A stretch of DNA of 64,000 nt from Durusdinium trenchii (GCA_963970005.1 CAXAMN010021112.1:733213-797212); one strand, 5' to 3'. Positions 34,227 through 44,389 are shown, numbered from the stretch's first letter. Made by a program: numbers and translations. Notes: generated by a model from the sequence alone, not told the origin.

Positions 34227-37200
34227 GGCCTTCACGCTGCAGTGTCCTCATGACCATGAGCATTGCCCACTGGAAGGCCATGCACCTGGCCTCGGTCCTC
34301 GAACGTCGTATCTCGAGAACTACCAGCCCGGCTTCGCCTCGACACTTGCAGCAGCCTTGATGGTTCCTGAAGCTCCTCACGCCTGGGAATGGGCGTACAC
34401 GGTGGATGATGAGAACCTGGGCAAGCCACTTGGACACTTGTCTAAGCTCCACGTGGAACATCGGCAAGATGCCCTTCGAGTCGTGCAACGACTTCATCGC
34501 AATCTGGGTCATCCAACACCTGATGCCCTGGGTGATCTGCTTGCCGCCCGTGGTGCCCCAGAAGCAGTGATCAATGCTGCTCGAGCCTACAAGTGCGTGG
34601 CCTGCCTCAAGCATCGAAAGCCCAACCAGAGTGCCCCTTCAACTACGCCCACTACCAGAGAGTTCAACGATGCTCTCCAAGCTGATGTGTTTTACATCAA
34701 GCGCCAGGACACCAAGTTCTCCATCATGAGCCTTGTCGATGTTGGCACCAGATACATGGCCTGCTACCTTCTCACCGATGAGACCTCTGAGTCCTACATC
34801 CAGGCCCTGGAAAAGATGTGGTTGCGACATTTTGGTGCACCCCGACAGCTCATCACTGATGAAGGACGACCCTGGCTGAGCGGCATCTTCGACAACTGGA
34901 CTAGTCCTCATGGCATAGACCACCAAGTTGCACCTGGGGAAGCTCATGAACGGCTAGCTCTGGTGGAACGGCGACACGCCGTCATCAGAAAAGCATGTGA
35001 GATCTACCTGGATGACCGCAAACTTCATGACCGCGGCGGCATCCGTGAAGCGTTGACCTATGTCATCCCACAACAGAATGCCACTCCTACTGTGGCAGGC
35101 TTCTCACCAAGCCAATGGGTCCTTGGCTATCAACCTGAAGCAGCACATCTCCTGAGTTCCAACTTGAATCCATCCCAACTGGCTGGCAACAACCGGACCT
35201 TCGAGCACATCCTGGAGCGCAGAACAGCCGCCAAGGTAGCTTTGACCACAGCTGACGCTGATGACAAGCTGCGCCGTGCTCTTGGCCGTCGCTACCAAGG
35301 CCAAAATCGAGAGTTCAAAGTTGGTGAACGTGTATGGTTCTGGAGAGATGCACGCCAAGGTCTGCTCAACAAGATTCGCTGGCTTGGTCCCGCCTATGTG
35401 GTGTTGAGGGAGGAGGAGACCAATGACAAGGTCCAACGGGTCAAGCTTTACTGGTTGGCTTACAAGACTCAACTCATTCGAGCAGCACCACATCATGTTC
35501 GAGCCGACATCCTTGGACCTCAACATCTGTTGGACGACCTACAGACTGCCACGAACCAGGTTCGACAGCTGAAGTCTCGCGGCGTCACCAGGTACTTTGA
35601 CCTTCGACGCGTCAACCGACAGCAGTTAGATGATGTTGATGAAGATGAAATGAAGGATGAGGCCGATGGCTCTTTTGATGAACATGATGGTGACCCTGAT
35701 GAGCCACCGCGACATCGACTCCGACTTGAACCACCTGCAGCACCAGCACAGCCGGACACCCTGGCTGATGACGATGGTGGCGACTACACGCCAACCTCAC
35801 CGGCACACTCTGGACATGCACCCACATCACCACGAGCACCACCTGATGCACCACAACCAGCTGATGTGGCACAAGTGCCAGTGCCCCAAAGTCCACCACA
35901 GTCTCCAGTGTCCAGACACTCGAGATCACGACCGCCAAGCACTGCTGCGGAACCCAGTGAAGAGCCTGCGATTCCCACTCCTCATGGAGATCTTCATCTG
36001 CCTCCTGAGTCAACGACGGCCTTGGATCCTGCAACTGCCTCGCTGTATCAACCTCATGACATCGAGACAGAGACCTTTCAGCAGCGACGGGCACGCTTCA
36101 ATTTGCAGGAGACCATTTCCTTTGGTCCCATTCGCAACCGGCGAGTGACGGACACACCTTATGGATCACGAGAACCCAGTGCAGCGCCTAGCCCTGAGGC
36201 TATCCCAAAGGCACCAGCTGCACCTCCGCCAGCTCCACCACAACCAGGAGAGGCAGAAGAACAAGCTCTCATGTCTCAGGCATTTCAGGTGACCTCCATT
36301 GACACCAATGCCTTGCCCAGCGGATGGTATTTCCGCAATGGCTACTTTGAGCTTGAGAAAAGGGAGCGTGACTACTGGGAAGTCCGTGCTGGATGTCTGA
36401 TACGCCACCACTGTGTTCCACGGAGGCACAAGATGAGCCTGCAGCAGCTGCCTGATGATGCACCCTTCGCTGTACACGATCTGGACAATGTTCGGGTGAC
36501 AGTGATCTATGAGAACAATGGCCGATGCTCACAAACCACCGATGATGGCACATGCACCAAGCCACCATGCGCCACCTCATGGACTGGCGCAACGATCTTT
36601 CAGATCAAGAGCTCCGTTCGCAAGGAGTATGCCATGTATGCCAAGGCACCACTTCATGGAGCACGACAAGTAGGAAAGATGGTCAAGCAAAAGCACACCA
36701 AGGACCACAAGAAGATGAACAAGAGTGCCAACACCTTGTCCGAGCGGACAATGACGCCCGACGAACGTGCCATGTTCAAAGCTGCAAAGGTGAAAGAACT
36801 ACAGTCCTTCTTTGACAACAATGTCTGGGCCTTCGAAACAAGCCGAGAAGCTCAGCCCTCAAGAACACTGACCAGCAGAATGTTGCTGAAATGGCCCAAG
36901 CACCCTGACGGGTCCCCACGGGCAAAAGCACGCCTCATCGTGCGCGGATTCCAAGATCCGGACGCCTGGGATGGAACAGTCCCGACTTCATCACCAACAA
37001 CCACGAGGCTGTCCCGGTCCGTCTTGCTGAGTTTAGCCGCCACTATGTCCTGGGGGGTTTGGACTTCAGACATCTCCACCGCCTTTCTGCAAGGAAAACC
37101 TCAAGCACGCAAGCTATGGGTCCAACTTCCTGCTGAATGTCTCCAGTTGTTGGGCGCTGGTCCTGAGACCAGGATGCTTCTACTGAAACCTTGCTATGGC

Positions 37201-39402
37201 CAGATCGACGCTCCTCGAGCATGGTATCTGGCTGCGGTGGAGAAGCTGCGTGCCATGGGTCTGAGACAGCACCCACTGGATCCTTGCTGCTTCCTGATTT
37301 GCGAAGGTGATCTGAACCCGGACTTTGACTTCGATGCAATCTCACCTCACCTTCTGGGAAGCTTTGGCGTGTGTGGCATGATCATCATGCATGTTGATGA
37401 TATGTTGGGATGTGGGTCCTCCGACTCCAAGTGCTACCTGGACACCATTGCAAAGCTCAAGAATACCTTCACCTTCCGTGAGTGGAAGAGCGATGAAGGT
37501 CACGATGCCCTGACCTACTGTGGCTGTGACATCAAGCCGAGCTCCAATGGAGGCCATGTCCTGGACCAAACGGCCTACATGAAGAAGGTCAAGCCCATCG
37601 CCTATGACAAGAAGAGAGACCTCACAGAATCTCTCAGTGAGAGCGAGATGACACAACTCCGTGGTCTGCTGGGCTCTTTGCAGTGGCCCGCCACTCAATC
37701 CAGTCCTCACCTACAAGGGAGCACCTCCATCTTGAGCGGCCAAGTGACACGAGCCACCTTGCAGACTGTGGCTGACAGCAATCGCCTTCTCAAGTTCGCC
37801 AAGGACAACTCCGATGTTGGGCTTTGCTATGAGCATCTTGGTTCACTGAACCAGCTGCGAGTGCTGTGTTTTTTTGATGCTGCTTTCGCAACACGTTCAG
37901 ATGGCAGCTCACAAGCTGGCTACATCATCTTGATGATCAACAAGGAGTTGTTGCAGCATGACGGCCCCGAAGGTGCCTACCACGTGCTGGACTGGAGGAG
38001 CCTTAAGACTCCACGTGTGGCTCGCTCCTCCTTGGGAGCAGAAGCTCAGGCCGGAGGCCAAGCATGTGACGCCCTGGAGAATGTGTGCGTCTACTGGAAC
38101 CACCTCCTTGATCCTCGCCGACCTCTGAAAGAGTTGCTGGAAGCTCCGTGTCCTCTGGAGCCCACCATGGTGACCGACGCCAAGGCTTTGTACGATTCAT
38201 TTCACCGTGAAGGTGTCGGCAGCTCAGTGGTGGACAAACGAGTGTCCTTGGAGGTGCGGGTCATGAAGGAGCGCCTTCTGTCTCTGGGCGGCAGCCTGCG
38301 TTGGATGTCTTCGGAGCGCCAAATGGCTGATGGCCTCACAAAGGAGAGCGCGAGAACGCTCCTGGTTCAACGTCTTCGATATGGACAGCTGAAGCTGACC
38401 TGGGATCCTCACTACAAGGCTGCAAAGAAGAAAACAAAAGAAGAGCTCCAAGCAAGTTTGCAGGAGAGCACGACCGCCAGCAGCCCAGTGAAGTTGATGC
38501 CGGCGCCTTTGCCTGGCCATGAAAGTGAAGTTGAAGTTGGGAAGCATGAGTTTCCTTTGGACAGCCACCTCCCCGAGGAGAACTATGAGATGAACACCGA
38601 GCACCAACTGGCTGGCTACTTGGCCCACACCAATGGAGTGCTCACGTATGTCTCCCGGGCCGGTCCGAGCCATGTCGAGCCATGGCACCTCATGTCCTTT
38701 GTCACTGGCAACCCCCTGAAGTTTTTCATGGTCATGATGTGTTTCTTTTTACCACAAGTGGCAGCTGCCACCGATGAAGAAACCATGGTGACGGGAGCTG
38801 GCATGTTTGAGCTCATCTTCACCACCGCCATCTGCTTGCTGCTGAGCACCATGTTTTTGCTCGGTCGCTGGAGCGCTGGTCGAACCCAGGTCACCACCTC
38901 AGAGATCGGGGTTCAAAAGGAAGAAGCCTTGGTCCCTCACCGCCTTCGTCTCGAGAACAAGAGGCTTCAAGGTGAGCTGAACACCATGGAGCTGAAAGCC
39001 ATGGAGGCGCAGAGAGCCGCGGATGAATTCCAGAGATCGCTCAATTTGATCCTGGAAGAAAGCTGCATGTCCAACCAGCTGCTTGCGCTGGGTGCGGCGC
39101 TTTTGAGAGCCTGTGTCCGAGAGATGGACAACCACCGAGCTGAGTGCCCTTTGCAGCGCGGAGTCCTGATTTGCAGGAGAGGCCGCCGCTTTCATTTGAC
39201 TGCAGAATGCAGCAGTCTAGCGGGCAGGGATGTCCGGATGCAGGATGAGTACTTCCACTGTGAACTTTGCAGTGGACGAGTTCTGCCTCCCGACTACGTC
39301 ACGGCACCAGCTCAGCCAGGAGGATACACCTTAAGGGTCTCCATCCAAAATTGGCTGCAGGCTCATGCCACGCGCTACGGCGCGATAGCCTCTCCCCCAT
39401 GA
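34186..39402 (+). CDS. pol: copia Pol: integrase, reverse transcriptase, RNase H and C-terminal membrane extension
   Basis: An open frame (after a stop at 34183) shifted +1 from the gag frame; the first ATG is at 34360, so it probably lacks its own start. The 34186-34359 part holds the tail of the methyltransferase-like domain with a CPHDHEHC cluster. Numbering residues from 34357: integrase has H47-x4-H52 and C80-x2-C83, then D110, D168 and E204 (DD35E). A long Pro/Ala-rich linker covers 440-640. Reverse transcriptase covers about 836-1060, with D905 and MHVDD at 1011-1015 (His replaces Tyr of YVDD). RNase H covers about 1165-1330 with D1174, E1229, D1274 and D1325. Beyond this are two hydrophobic helices (about 1454-1471 and 1484-1503), a coiled coil (1528-1568) and a Cys/His cluster (C1606, H1613, C1618, C1635, C1638). 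The last part is not standard copia Pol. The stop TGA overlaps the 3' LTR. Confidence 0.93.
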   Translation, partial: KGTRFQTTKKAIAEAFTLQCPHDHEHCPLEGHAPGLGPRTSYLENYQPGFASTLAAALMVPEAPHAWEWAYTVDDENLGKPLGHLSKLHVEHRQDALRVVQRLHRNLGHPTPDALGDLLAARGAPEAVINAARAYKCVACLKHRKPNQSAPSTTPTTREFNDALQADVFYIKRQDTKFSIMSLVDVGTRYMACYLLTDETSESYIQALEKMWLRHFGAPRQLITDEGRPWLSGIFDNWTSPHGIDHQVAPGEAHERLALVERRHAVIRKACEIYLDDRKLHDRGGIREALTYVIPQQNATPTVAGFSPSQWVLGYQPEAAHLLSSNLNPSQLAGNNRTFEHILERRTAAKVALTTADADDKLRRALGRRYQGQNREFKVGERVWFWRDARQGLLNKIRWLGPAYVVLREEETNDKVQRVKLYWLAYKTQLIRAAPHHVRADILGPQHLLDDLQTATNQVRQLKSRGVTRYFDLRRVNRQQLDDVDEDEMKDEADGSFDEHDGDPDEPPRHRLRLEPPAAPAQPDTLADDDGGDYTPTSPAHSGHAPTSPRAPPDAPQPADVAQVPVPQSPPQSPVSRHSRSRPPSTAAEPSEEPAIPTPHGDLHLPPESTTALDPATASLYQPHDIETETFQQRRARFNLQETISFGPIRNRRVTDTPYGSREPSAAPSPEAIPKAPAAPPPAPPQPGEAEEQALMSQAFQVTSIDTNALPSGWYFRNGYFELEKRERDYWEVRAGCLIRHHCVPRRHKMSLQQLPDDAPFAVHDLDNVRVTVIYENNGRCSQTTDDGTCTKPPCATSWTGATIFQIKSSVRKEYAMYAKAPLHGARQVGKMVKQKHTKDHKKMNKSANTLSERTMTPDERAMFKAAKVKELQSFFDNNVWAFETSREAQPSRTLTSRMLLKWPKHPDGSPRAKARLIVRGFQDPDAWDGTVPTSSPTTTRLSRSVLLSLAATMSWGVWTSDISTAFLQGKPQARKLWVQLPAECLQLLGAGPETRMLLLKPCYGQIDAPRAWYLAAVEKLRAMGLRQHPLDPCCFLICEGDLNPDFDFDAISPHLLGSFGVCGMIIMHVDDMLGCGSSDSKCYLDTIAKLKNTFTFREWKSDEGHDALTYCGCDIKPSSNGGHVLDQTAYMKKVKPIAYDKKRDLTESLSESEMTQLRGLLGSLQWPATQSSPHLQGSTSILSGQVTRATLQTVADSNRLLKFAKDNSDVGLCYEHLGSLNQLRVLCFFDAAFATRSDGSSQAGYIILMINKELLQHDGPEGAYHVLDWRSLKTPRVARSSLGAEAQAGGQACDALENVCVYWNHLLDPRRPLKELLEAPCPLEPTMVTDAKALYDSFHREGVGSSVVDKRVSLEVRVMKERLLSLGGSLRWMSSERQMADGLTKESARTLLVQRLRYGQLKLTWDPHYKAAKKKTKEELQASLQESTTASSPVKLMPAPLPGHESEVEVGKHEFPLDSHLPEENYEMNTEHQLAGYLAHTNGVLTYVSRAGPSHVEPWHLMSFVTGNPLKFFMVMMCFFLPQVAAATDEETMVTGAGMFELIFTTAICLLLSTMFLLGRWSAGRTQVTTSEIGVQKEEALVPHRLRLENKRLQGELNTMELKAMEAQRAADEFQRSLNLILEESCMSNQLLALGAALLRACVREMDNHRAECPLQRGVLICRRGRRFHLTAECSSLAGRDVRMQDEYFHCELCSGRVLPPDYVTAPAQPGGYTLRVSIQNWLQAHATRYGAIASPP

Positions 39403-39582
39403 CAATTGCACGCTGTGCATTGCGTCATGAAGTGGTTGAGAGTGTTTTTCCATGTCCGACCGACCGTATCCTTCCGCTCAAGGGAGGGACTTGTGCGCTG
39501 AAAAGCGCTGCGGGTGGCGCGCGTTCGTGCGCCGTGTTTCGTTTGCTGCCGGACTTCGGTTGCCGGCCTTGCTACCTCAACA
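39400..39582 (+). repeat. 3' LTR of the copia element
   Basis: 183 bp starting TGACAATTGC and ending CCTCAACA, matching the 5' LTR at 182 of 183 positions. Its first three bases, TGA, are also the stop codon of the upstream pol frame, so there is no 3' untranslated spacer. The 12 bases before it are pyrimidine-rich (CTCTCCCCCA), not the purine-rich tract normally used to prime plus-strand synthesis. Confidence 0.95.
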
Positions 39583-39587
39583 CAAGG
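39583..39587. repeat. Target-site duplication, right copy
   Basis: CAAGG directly after the CA end of the 3' LTR, identical to 31449-31453. Because both copies match, the two LTRs come from one insertion event rather than recombination between elements. Confidence 0.93.
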
Positions 39588-39811
39588 GTTTTTTGGTTCA
39601 AAGCGGACCAGGATTCCTCGGGGGACCAAACAATTGCCGAACATCGGAGTTTGGCCGGAATGTGGAAGTGGGAAGCAGCCGTTCCCAACAGGTGCCTGTC
39701 CCTGCTGGGTTGGCATGGGGCGGTCCGGAACTGCTTGGTATCGGCGTCTCCGAGCTCACGTCTTTGGAGATCCTTCCACGCTCCCCAAGGAGGTCGCGGT
39801 CCGGCGACGGC

Positions 39812-39856
39812 CTTCTTTGCAGCAGCTTTGGCGTCAGCTGCTGCCTTCTCAGCAGC
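39812..39856 (-). CDS. 45-nt coiled-coil micro-exon
   Basis: Encodes AAEKAAADAKAAAKK between CCATGAG|GCT and AAG|GCCGTC (GC donor). The first such exon right of the retrotransposon. Confidence 0.62.
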
Positions 39857-40570
39857 CTCATGGTAACAAAAGACCCGCCGACTGGCTGATGGAGGAATCC
39901 AGGTACACTGCGGATGGGTCAAAAACTAGAGCTCCGGTCACACTGTAGGTTGACCTGGCTAGTAGGTCAACCAAGGTCTCCTGGTTTTGATCCACAGCCA
40001 CATGCGACTTGACTGATGGTTCTGGTCAAAAATCGCCCAAAACGTGTGGTTTCTTCAGTGGCTTTACAGTGCACAAGCAGTCAAGTCAGAGGATGACATG
40101 AGACTCGCTCTTCAACCCCGGAGGTGTTAGACATTATGGTGAGAGCCTCTTTTGGAAGAAAAGGATGCTCTCCTATTGAGGGATCCGGCCCGGATGCGGG
40201 ATGGACCCATGTAACTCAAAGCCATCCACTTGAAAGGCAAAAAATGGAGACATCTAAACCAAAGCCAGCCAGAGATATGCTGAATGTCTTCTGACCTTCT
40301 GTTCGTTGCTCCAAGCAATGATTCTTCGGCCGCTGATTTCACCACATTCGACAATATGAAAGATGTTCTTAAGAGTTTTGTTGAGGAGCTCTTGATAAAA
40401 TTCTTGCTGAATCAGCAGTTTCATTGAGAAAACATGAACGGAAGCATGCTTCCTCCAGCGTGCTGTCCGTTGCTACAGTACAGTTCCTGTGCTCTACTAG
40501 AGGTGTCATCAATCTCCTCACCCCAAACCACATCCTCATCCATCCTCATCCATAGACCCCCGTTCGGCAC

Positions 40571-40603
40571 CTCCTTGGCGTCAGCTTCCGCCTGCTTCTG
40601 TGC
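40571..40603 (-). CDS. 33-nt coiled-coil micro-exon
   Basis: Encodes AQKQAEADAKE between GACCACCAG|GCA and GAG|GTGCCG. Nearly the same as AQEKAEADAKE at 46246. Confidence 0.65.
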
Positions 40604-40701
40604 CTGGTGGTCAAACCCACATCTGGATCTCATGAACTAAAACCTCCTGGGCCTGGAAATGCAAAGCCTTCTGGAAGGGTGGTTGTCAGATCAACTGTCT
40701 G

Positions 40702-40778
40702 CCAGGACCTTCCTTCTGAGGTGTCACCTCTTAGAGGTGATTTGAGGTGTCCCAAAACCACCTGTTGGAGGGTCCTGG
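40702..40778. mobile_element. Short TIR element, family 2 (77 bp)
   Basis: CCAGGACCTTCC ... GGAGGGTCCTGG with the shared interior CCTCTTAGAGGTGATTTG. Non-coding. Confidence 0.62.
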
Positions 40779-41160
40779 TACATGATGCGGGGAGATGCGT
40801 TTTCATGTTTACCGTCATGGCCGCATGGCCACCAGCGGGCTGTGGAGACGGGTCGAGCTGCCGGCTTGGAGCAGCGAAGGTGCAACAGAACCAGAAGCCC
40901 AAGCCCGATGCAGCCCGACGATCTCCAGATCAAGGTCGCTGGAGGATCAAGGTTGCTGGTACATGTGCCCAACCGAAAGAAAGAAGACTGGAAGAAGCCG
41001 AAGAACCCTAGCCCTAGCCTTCCAAAACTGCAAGTATTGGATACCAAGAGAACTAGGAAAACATCAACGAGACCACCCCCGAAGAAAAGGAACGCTCTTT
41101 CCCCACGCTCTGGTGGACTCGTTCGCGGCGAGTGCCAACTCGCACGGCGTTCGTGGCGGC

Positions 41161-41181
41161 CTTGGCGAGGCTGTCGGCCAC
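41161..41181 (-). CDS. Candidate 21-nt micro-exon
   Basis: Encodes VADSLAK between AGTGGCAG|GTG and AAG|GCCGCC. Heptad-sized; the frame remains open (AATNAVRVG). Confidence 0.4.
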
Positions 41182-41735
41182 CTGCCACTTCGCGAGGGTC
41201 GACGGGGATCCGCGAGGGCTCTATTCCGAGAACACCTTGCCGGCTCGACCCTGGGCCCACCAAAAATGTAGTCTTTTGTTGGCCCATATCATGTGCAGGT
41301 ATGTCCGAACTAGACTAGACTCCAAACAAGAAGACCCTCCAATGTTCTCTGAGCCTGGTGATTTTTCTATGCAAGCCAGGCGGTCCACTCATGACTTCGG
41401 GGTCAGACGACCCGTCCAGACGACCGTTCGAGTGACGAAGAAGCGGGGTATCAAACACATCAGACTCGGCTTTGCTCCAATGGAACACTGCATCGTTTGG
41501 AAAAGCGAAAAGCTCGTTTTGTTTCTTGGTTTCTGGTGAATTAGAACTAATTAGACCAAAAAGGTCAGTAGCGAAGTGGGTTGTATTCCCATGTATTCCC
41601 CACTAAACCATCCATTGGCAGGATTTGGGGTCGTAGCTCATCCACGTCCGTCTCCTCAGCTGTTTGGCTGACTCTGTTGGGCCGCACCATGCCACACCCT
41701 TTCTCCGCCCTTCCTTCACGGAAGCATTGCGGCGC

Positions 41736-41768
41736 CTTCTTTGCAGCGGCTGCGGCCTTCTCTTGCGC
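41736..41768 (-). CDS. 33-nt coiled-coil micro-exon
   Basis: Encodes AQEKAAAAAKK between GATGTCCAG|GCG and AAG|GCGCCG (GC donor). Confidence 0.63.
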
Positions 41769-42096
41769 CTGGACATCGAACTGGCATCGGAACGTGGGCC
41801 GAAACCGGCCGATGCCGATGGTGGAACGTCAGCTGGAAATCTGGCTGAAGGGGTGCGAGAGTGCCCGGCGAGGGAGACCTTGTTGTGATGGCGTTCATGT
41901 GAAGAATGTGATCTTCCCTTCCAAAACCATCACGAGAAGACCGAAGGACGTCACGATTCCATGCAGTTCAACATGGTTCAAGCTGTTCCCTGGTTGAAGT
42001 TCTTGAGCTCATTGCAAACCAGTGAAATTGGAAGTATTGCCGCATTGCCTTACAAGTTCTGGACAAACCTCTAGGCAGTTACCACTCTTGTCCCAC

Positions 42097-42129
42097 CTCC
42101 TTGGTCTGGGCGGCCAAATCCTCCGCAGC
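42097..42129 (-). CDS. 33-nt coiled-coil micro-exon
   Basis: Encodes AAEDLAAQTKE between CACGTGAG|GCT and GAG|GTGGGA. LAAQTK is shared with the exon at 46735. Confidence 0.62.
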
Positions 42130-42268
42130 CTCACGTGCCGTCCGGGTGCCAGGACGTCAGTCCGTTCGTCGCACGGGACGCCTTGTTTCAAGGACTGGAC
42201 GTCCGAGCGGTACGTCATGGACCAAACCCGCCATCACGACCCGGAACGGCTCAGTCCGCTTCATTGAC

Positions 42269-42311
42269 TTTAGGGTTTGGGGTTTAGGGTTAGGGTTTAG
42301 GGTTTAGGGTT
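42269..42311 (+). repeat. Interstitial TTTAGGG telomeric tract
   Basis: About six degenerate TTTAGGG units. This is the telomere type of plants, green algae and dinoflagellates. It is embedded in ordinary sequence, so it marks a past telomere repair or fusion rather than a chromosome end. Confidence 0.85.
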
Positions 42312-42723
42312 GAACGTCCCTCAGTTCTGACGATGTCACACTGGAGAAACACGCATGCGTGAACTAACGCTCCCTCCGCTCACGTGCAACGAGTGAACGC
42401 GAGTTCCATGAAGAGGAAGGAGCTGCAGGGTCGGGGAAGTGGCTAGCTGGTTGGGACTTCACTGGAGCAAAGTGCCAGGGGATGCCTATGGATTCTGCAG
42501 CTTGACTTGTGCTTGTTTTCATGTTCAGATCAACCCGTTAGGAACTACTTAATCTCTAGAGCTGCCAGTCACAACAAACTTCACAACGGCGTTTCTTGAA
42601 AAGCCCGTTTCGAAGCTCCGCTGGCATTGGCGAACTGTTTGCCAAGTCTGTTTTTTAACAAGATGGAGCCCACGAACCCGAATGCAAACACGATCCAAAA
42701 AGATATATACATATGTCCCAATG

Positions 42724-44010
42724 ACACTCTTGTAGGACACTCTTGTGGGACACTCTTGTGGGACACTCTTGTAGGATACTCTTGTGGGTCACTCTTGTAG
42801 GACACTCTTGTGGAACACTCTTACAGGACCCTCTTGTGGGGCACTCTTGTGGGACACTCTTGTAGGACACTCTTGTGGGACACTCTTGTAGGACACTCTC
42901 GTGGGACACTCTTGTAGAACACTCTTGTGGGTCACTCCTATGGGCACTCTTGTGAGACACTCTTGTAGGACACTCTTGTGGGACACTTTTGTGGGGCGCT
43001 CTTGTGGGAAACTCTTGCAGGAAACTCTTGTGGGACACTCTTGTAAGACACTCTTGTGGGACACTCTTATAGGGCACCCTTGTGTGACACTCTTCTGGGA
43101 CACTCTTGTAGGACACTCTTGTGGGACCCTCTTGTGGGACACTCTTGTGGGTCACTTGCAGGACACTCTTGTGGGTCACTCTTGCGGGACACTCTTGTAG
43201 GACACTCTTGTAGGACACTCTTGTGGGACACTCTTATAGGACACTCTTGTGGGACACTCTTCTGGGACACTCTTATAGCGCACCCTTGTGTGACACTCTT
43301 CTGGGACACTCTTGTAGGACACTCTTGTGGGACACTCTTATAGGACACTCTTGTGGGACACTCTTGTGGGTCACTTGCAGGACACTCTTGTGGGTCACTC
43401 TTGCGGGACACTCTTGTAGGACACTCTTGTAGGGCACTCTTGTGGGTCACTCTTGTGGGACACTCTTGTGGGACACTCTTGTAGGAAACTCTTGTGGGAC
43501 ACTCTTGTAGGACACTCTTGTGGGACACTCTTATAGGACACTCTTGTGGGTCACTCTTACATGACACTCTTGTAGGACACTCCTTGTGGGACACTCTCAT
43601 AGGACACTCTTGTGGGTCACTCTTATGGGACACTCTTGTCGGACATTCTTGTGGGACACTCTTATAGGACACTCTTGTGGGTCACTCCTATGGGACACTC
43701 TTGTCGGACATTCTTGTGGGACACTCTTTTGAGACACTCTTGCAGGACACTCTTGTGGGGCACTCTTGTGGGACACTCTTGTGTGACACTCTTGTAGGAA
43801 ACTCTTGTGTGACACTCTTGTAGGACACTCTTGTGTGACACTCTTGTAGGAAACTCTTGTGGGACACTCTTGTAGGACACTCTTGTGGGACACTCTTATA
43901 GGACACTCGGACACTCTTGTAGGACACTCTTGTAGGACACTCACTCTTGTGGGACACTCTTGTGGGACACTCTTGTAGGACACTCTTGTGGGACACTCTT
44001 GTGGGACACT
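42724..44010. repeat. 13-bp minisatellite (about 1.29 kb)
   Basis: About 99 imperfect copies of a unit close to GACACTCTTGTGG. Because 13 is not divisible by 3, all frames give repetitive peptides and look open on both strands; this is not evidence of coding. Local higher-order duplications are visible (blocks near 43070-43140 and 43270-43340). Confidence 0.95.
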
Positions 44011-44026
44011 AGAAGCAGTCCTGCGA

Positions 44027-44272
44027 GCGTTTCGTACGAGACGTCCTCCAAAAGTCATGCTTCGAGGCTGCAAGACGAGCGTTTCGTACGAGACTTCCTC
44101 CAAAAGTCATGCGTCAAGCCTCCAAGACGAAGGTTTCGTACGAGACTTCCTCCAAAAGTCACACGTCAAGTCTCCAAAACGAGCGTTTCGTACGAGACTT
44201 CCTCCAAAAGTCACGTGTCAAGTCTCCAAAACGAGCGTTTCGTACGAGACTTCCTCCAAAAGTCAAGCGGAA
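44027..44272. repeat. 52-bp tandem repeat, five copies
   Basis: Units begin at 44027, 44079, 44131, 44183 and 44235 with GCGTTTCGTACGAGAC, then TCCTCCAAAAGTCA. It abuts the minisatellite directly. Confidence 0.9.
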
Positions 44273-44389
44273 ACACCCATCGGAGCACACACATCACGCA
44301 GCCCTGCCAAGCAGTTTCGCGAGTCCAGCCCCTCCAAACAATACTCGCTCACACGCCAATCCCAATGTGACAGCGACATTCACCCCTAC

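Larger units (their letters stand above)
31454..39582 (+). mobile_element. Complete Ty1/copia-type LTR retrotransposon
   Basis: An 8129-bp element bounded by two 183-bp LTRs that begin TG and end CA, flanked on both sides by CAAGG (31449-31453 and 39583-39587), the expected 5-bp target duplication. Domain order is gag, CCHC zinc knuckle, protease-like, methyltransferase-like, integrase, reverse transcriptase, RNase H. Integrase preceding reverse transcriptase is the Ty1/copia (Pseudoviridae) order rather than Ty3/gypsy. The LTRs differ at only one of 183 positions, so the insertion is young. Putative host micro-exons on the minus strand lie on both sides (31139-31237 and 39812-39856), so it appears to sit in an intron, antisense to the host gene. 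Coding is split by one frame change near 34184. It could be active, inactive through that shift, or use frameshifting; the sequence alone cannot decide. Confidence 0.96.

Noticed and set aside
34133-34360. Third overlapping frame in the retrotransposon between the two main frames
   Set aside because: Its translation has no domain content; the conserved His/Cys cluster is in the +1 frame instead.
42269-42311. Chromosome end
   Set aside because: The TTTAGGG tract is short, degenerate and has unique sequence with genes on both sides, so it is interstitial.
42655-44103. Several long open frames on both strands with repeated peptides
   Set aside because: They are produced by the 13-bp minisatellite, whose unit lacks stops in every frame; no composition or splice evidence supports coding.
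42724-44272. CRISPR array
   Set aside because: Units are contiguous short tandem repeats without unique spacers, and the genome is eukaryotic.
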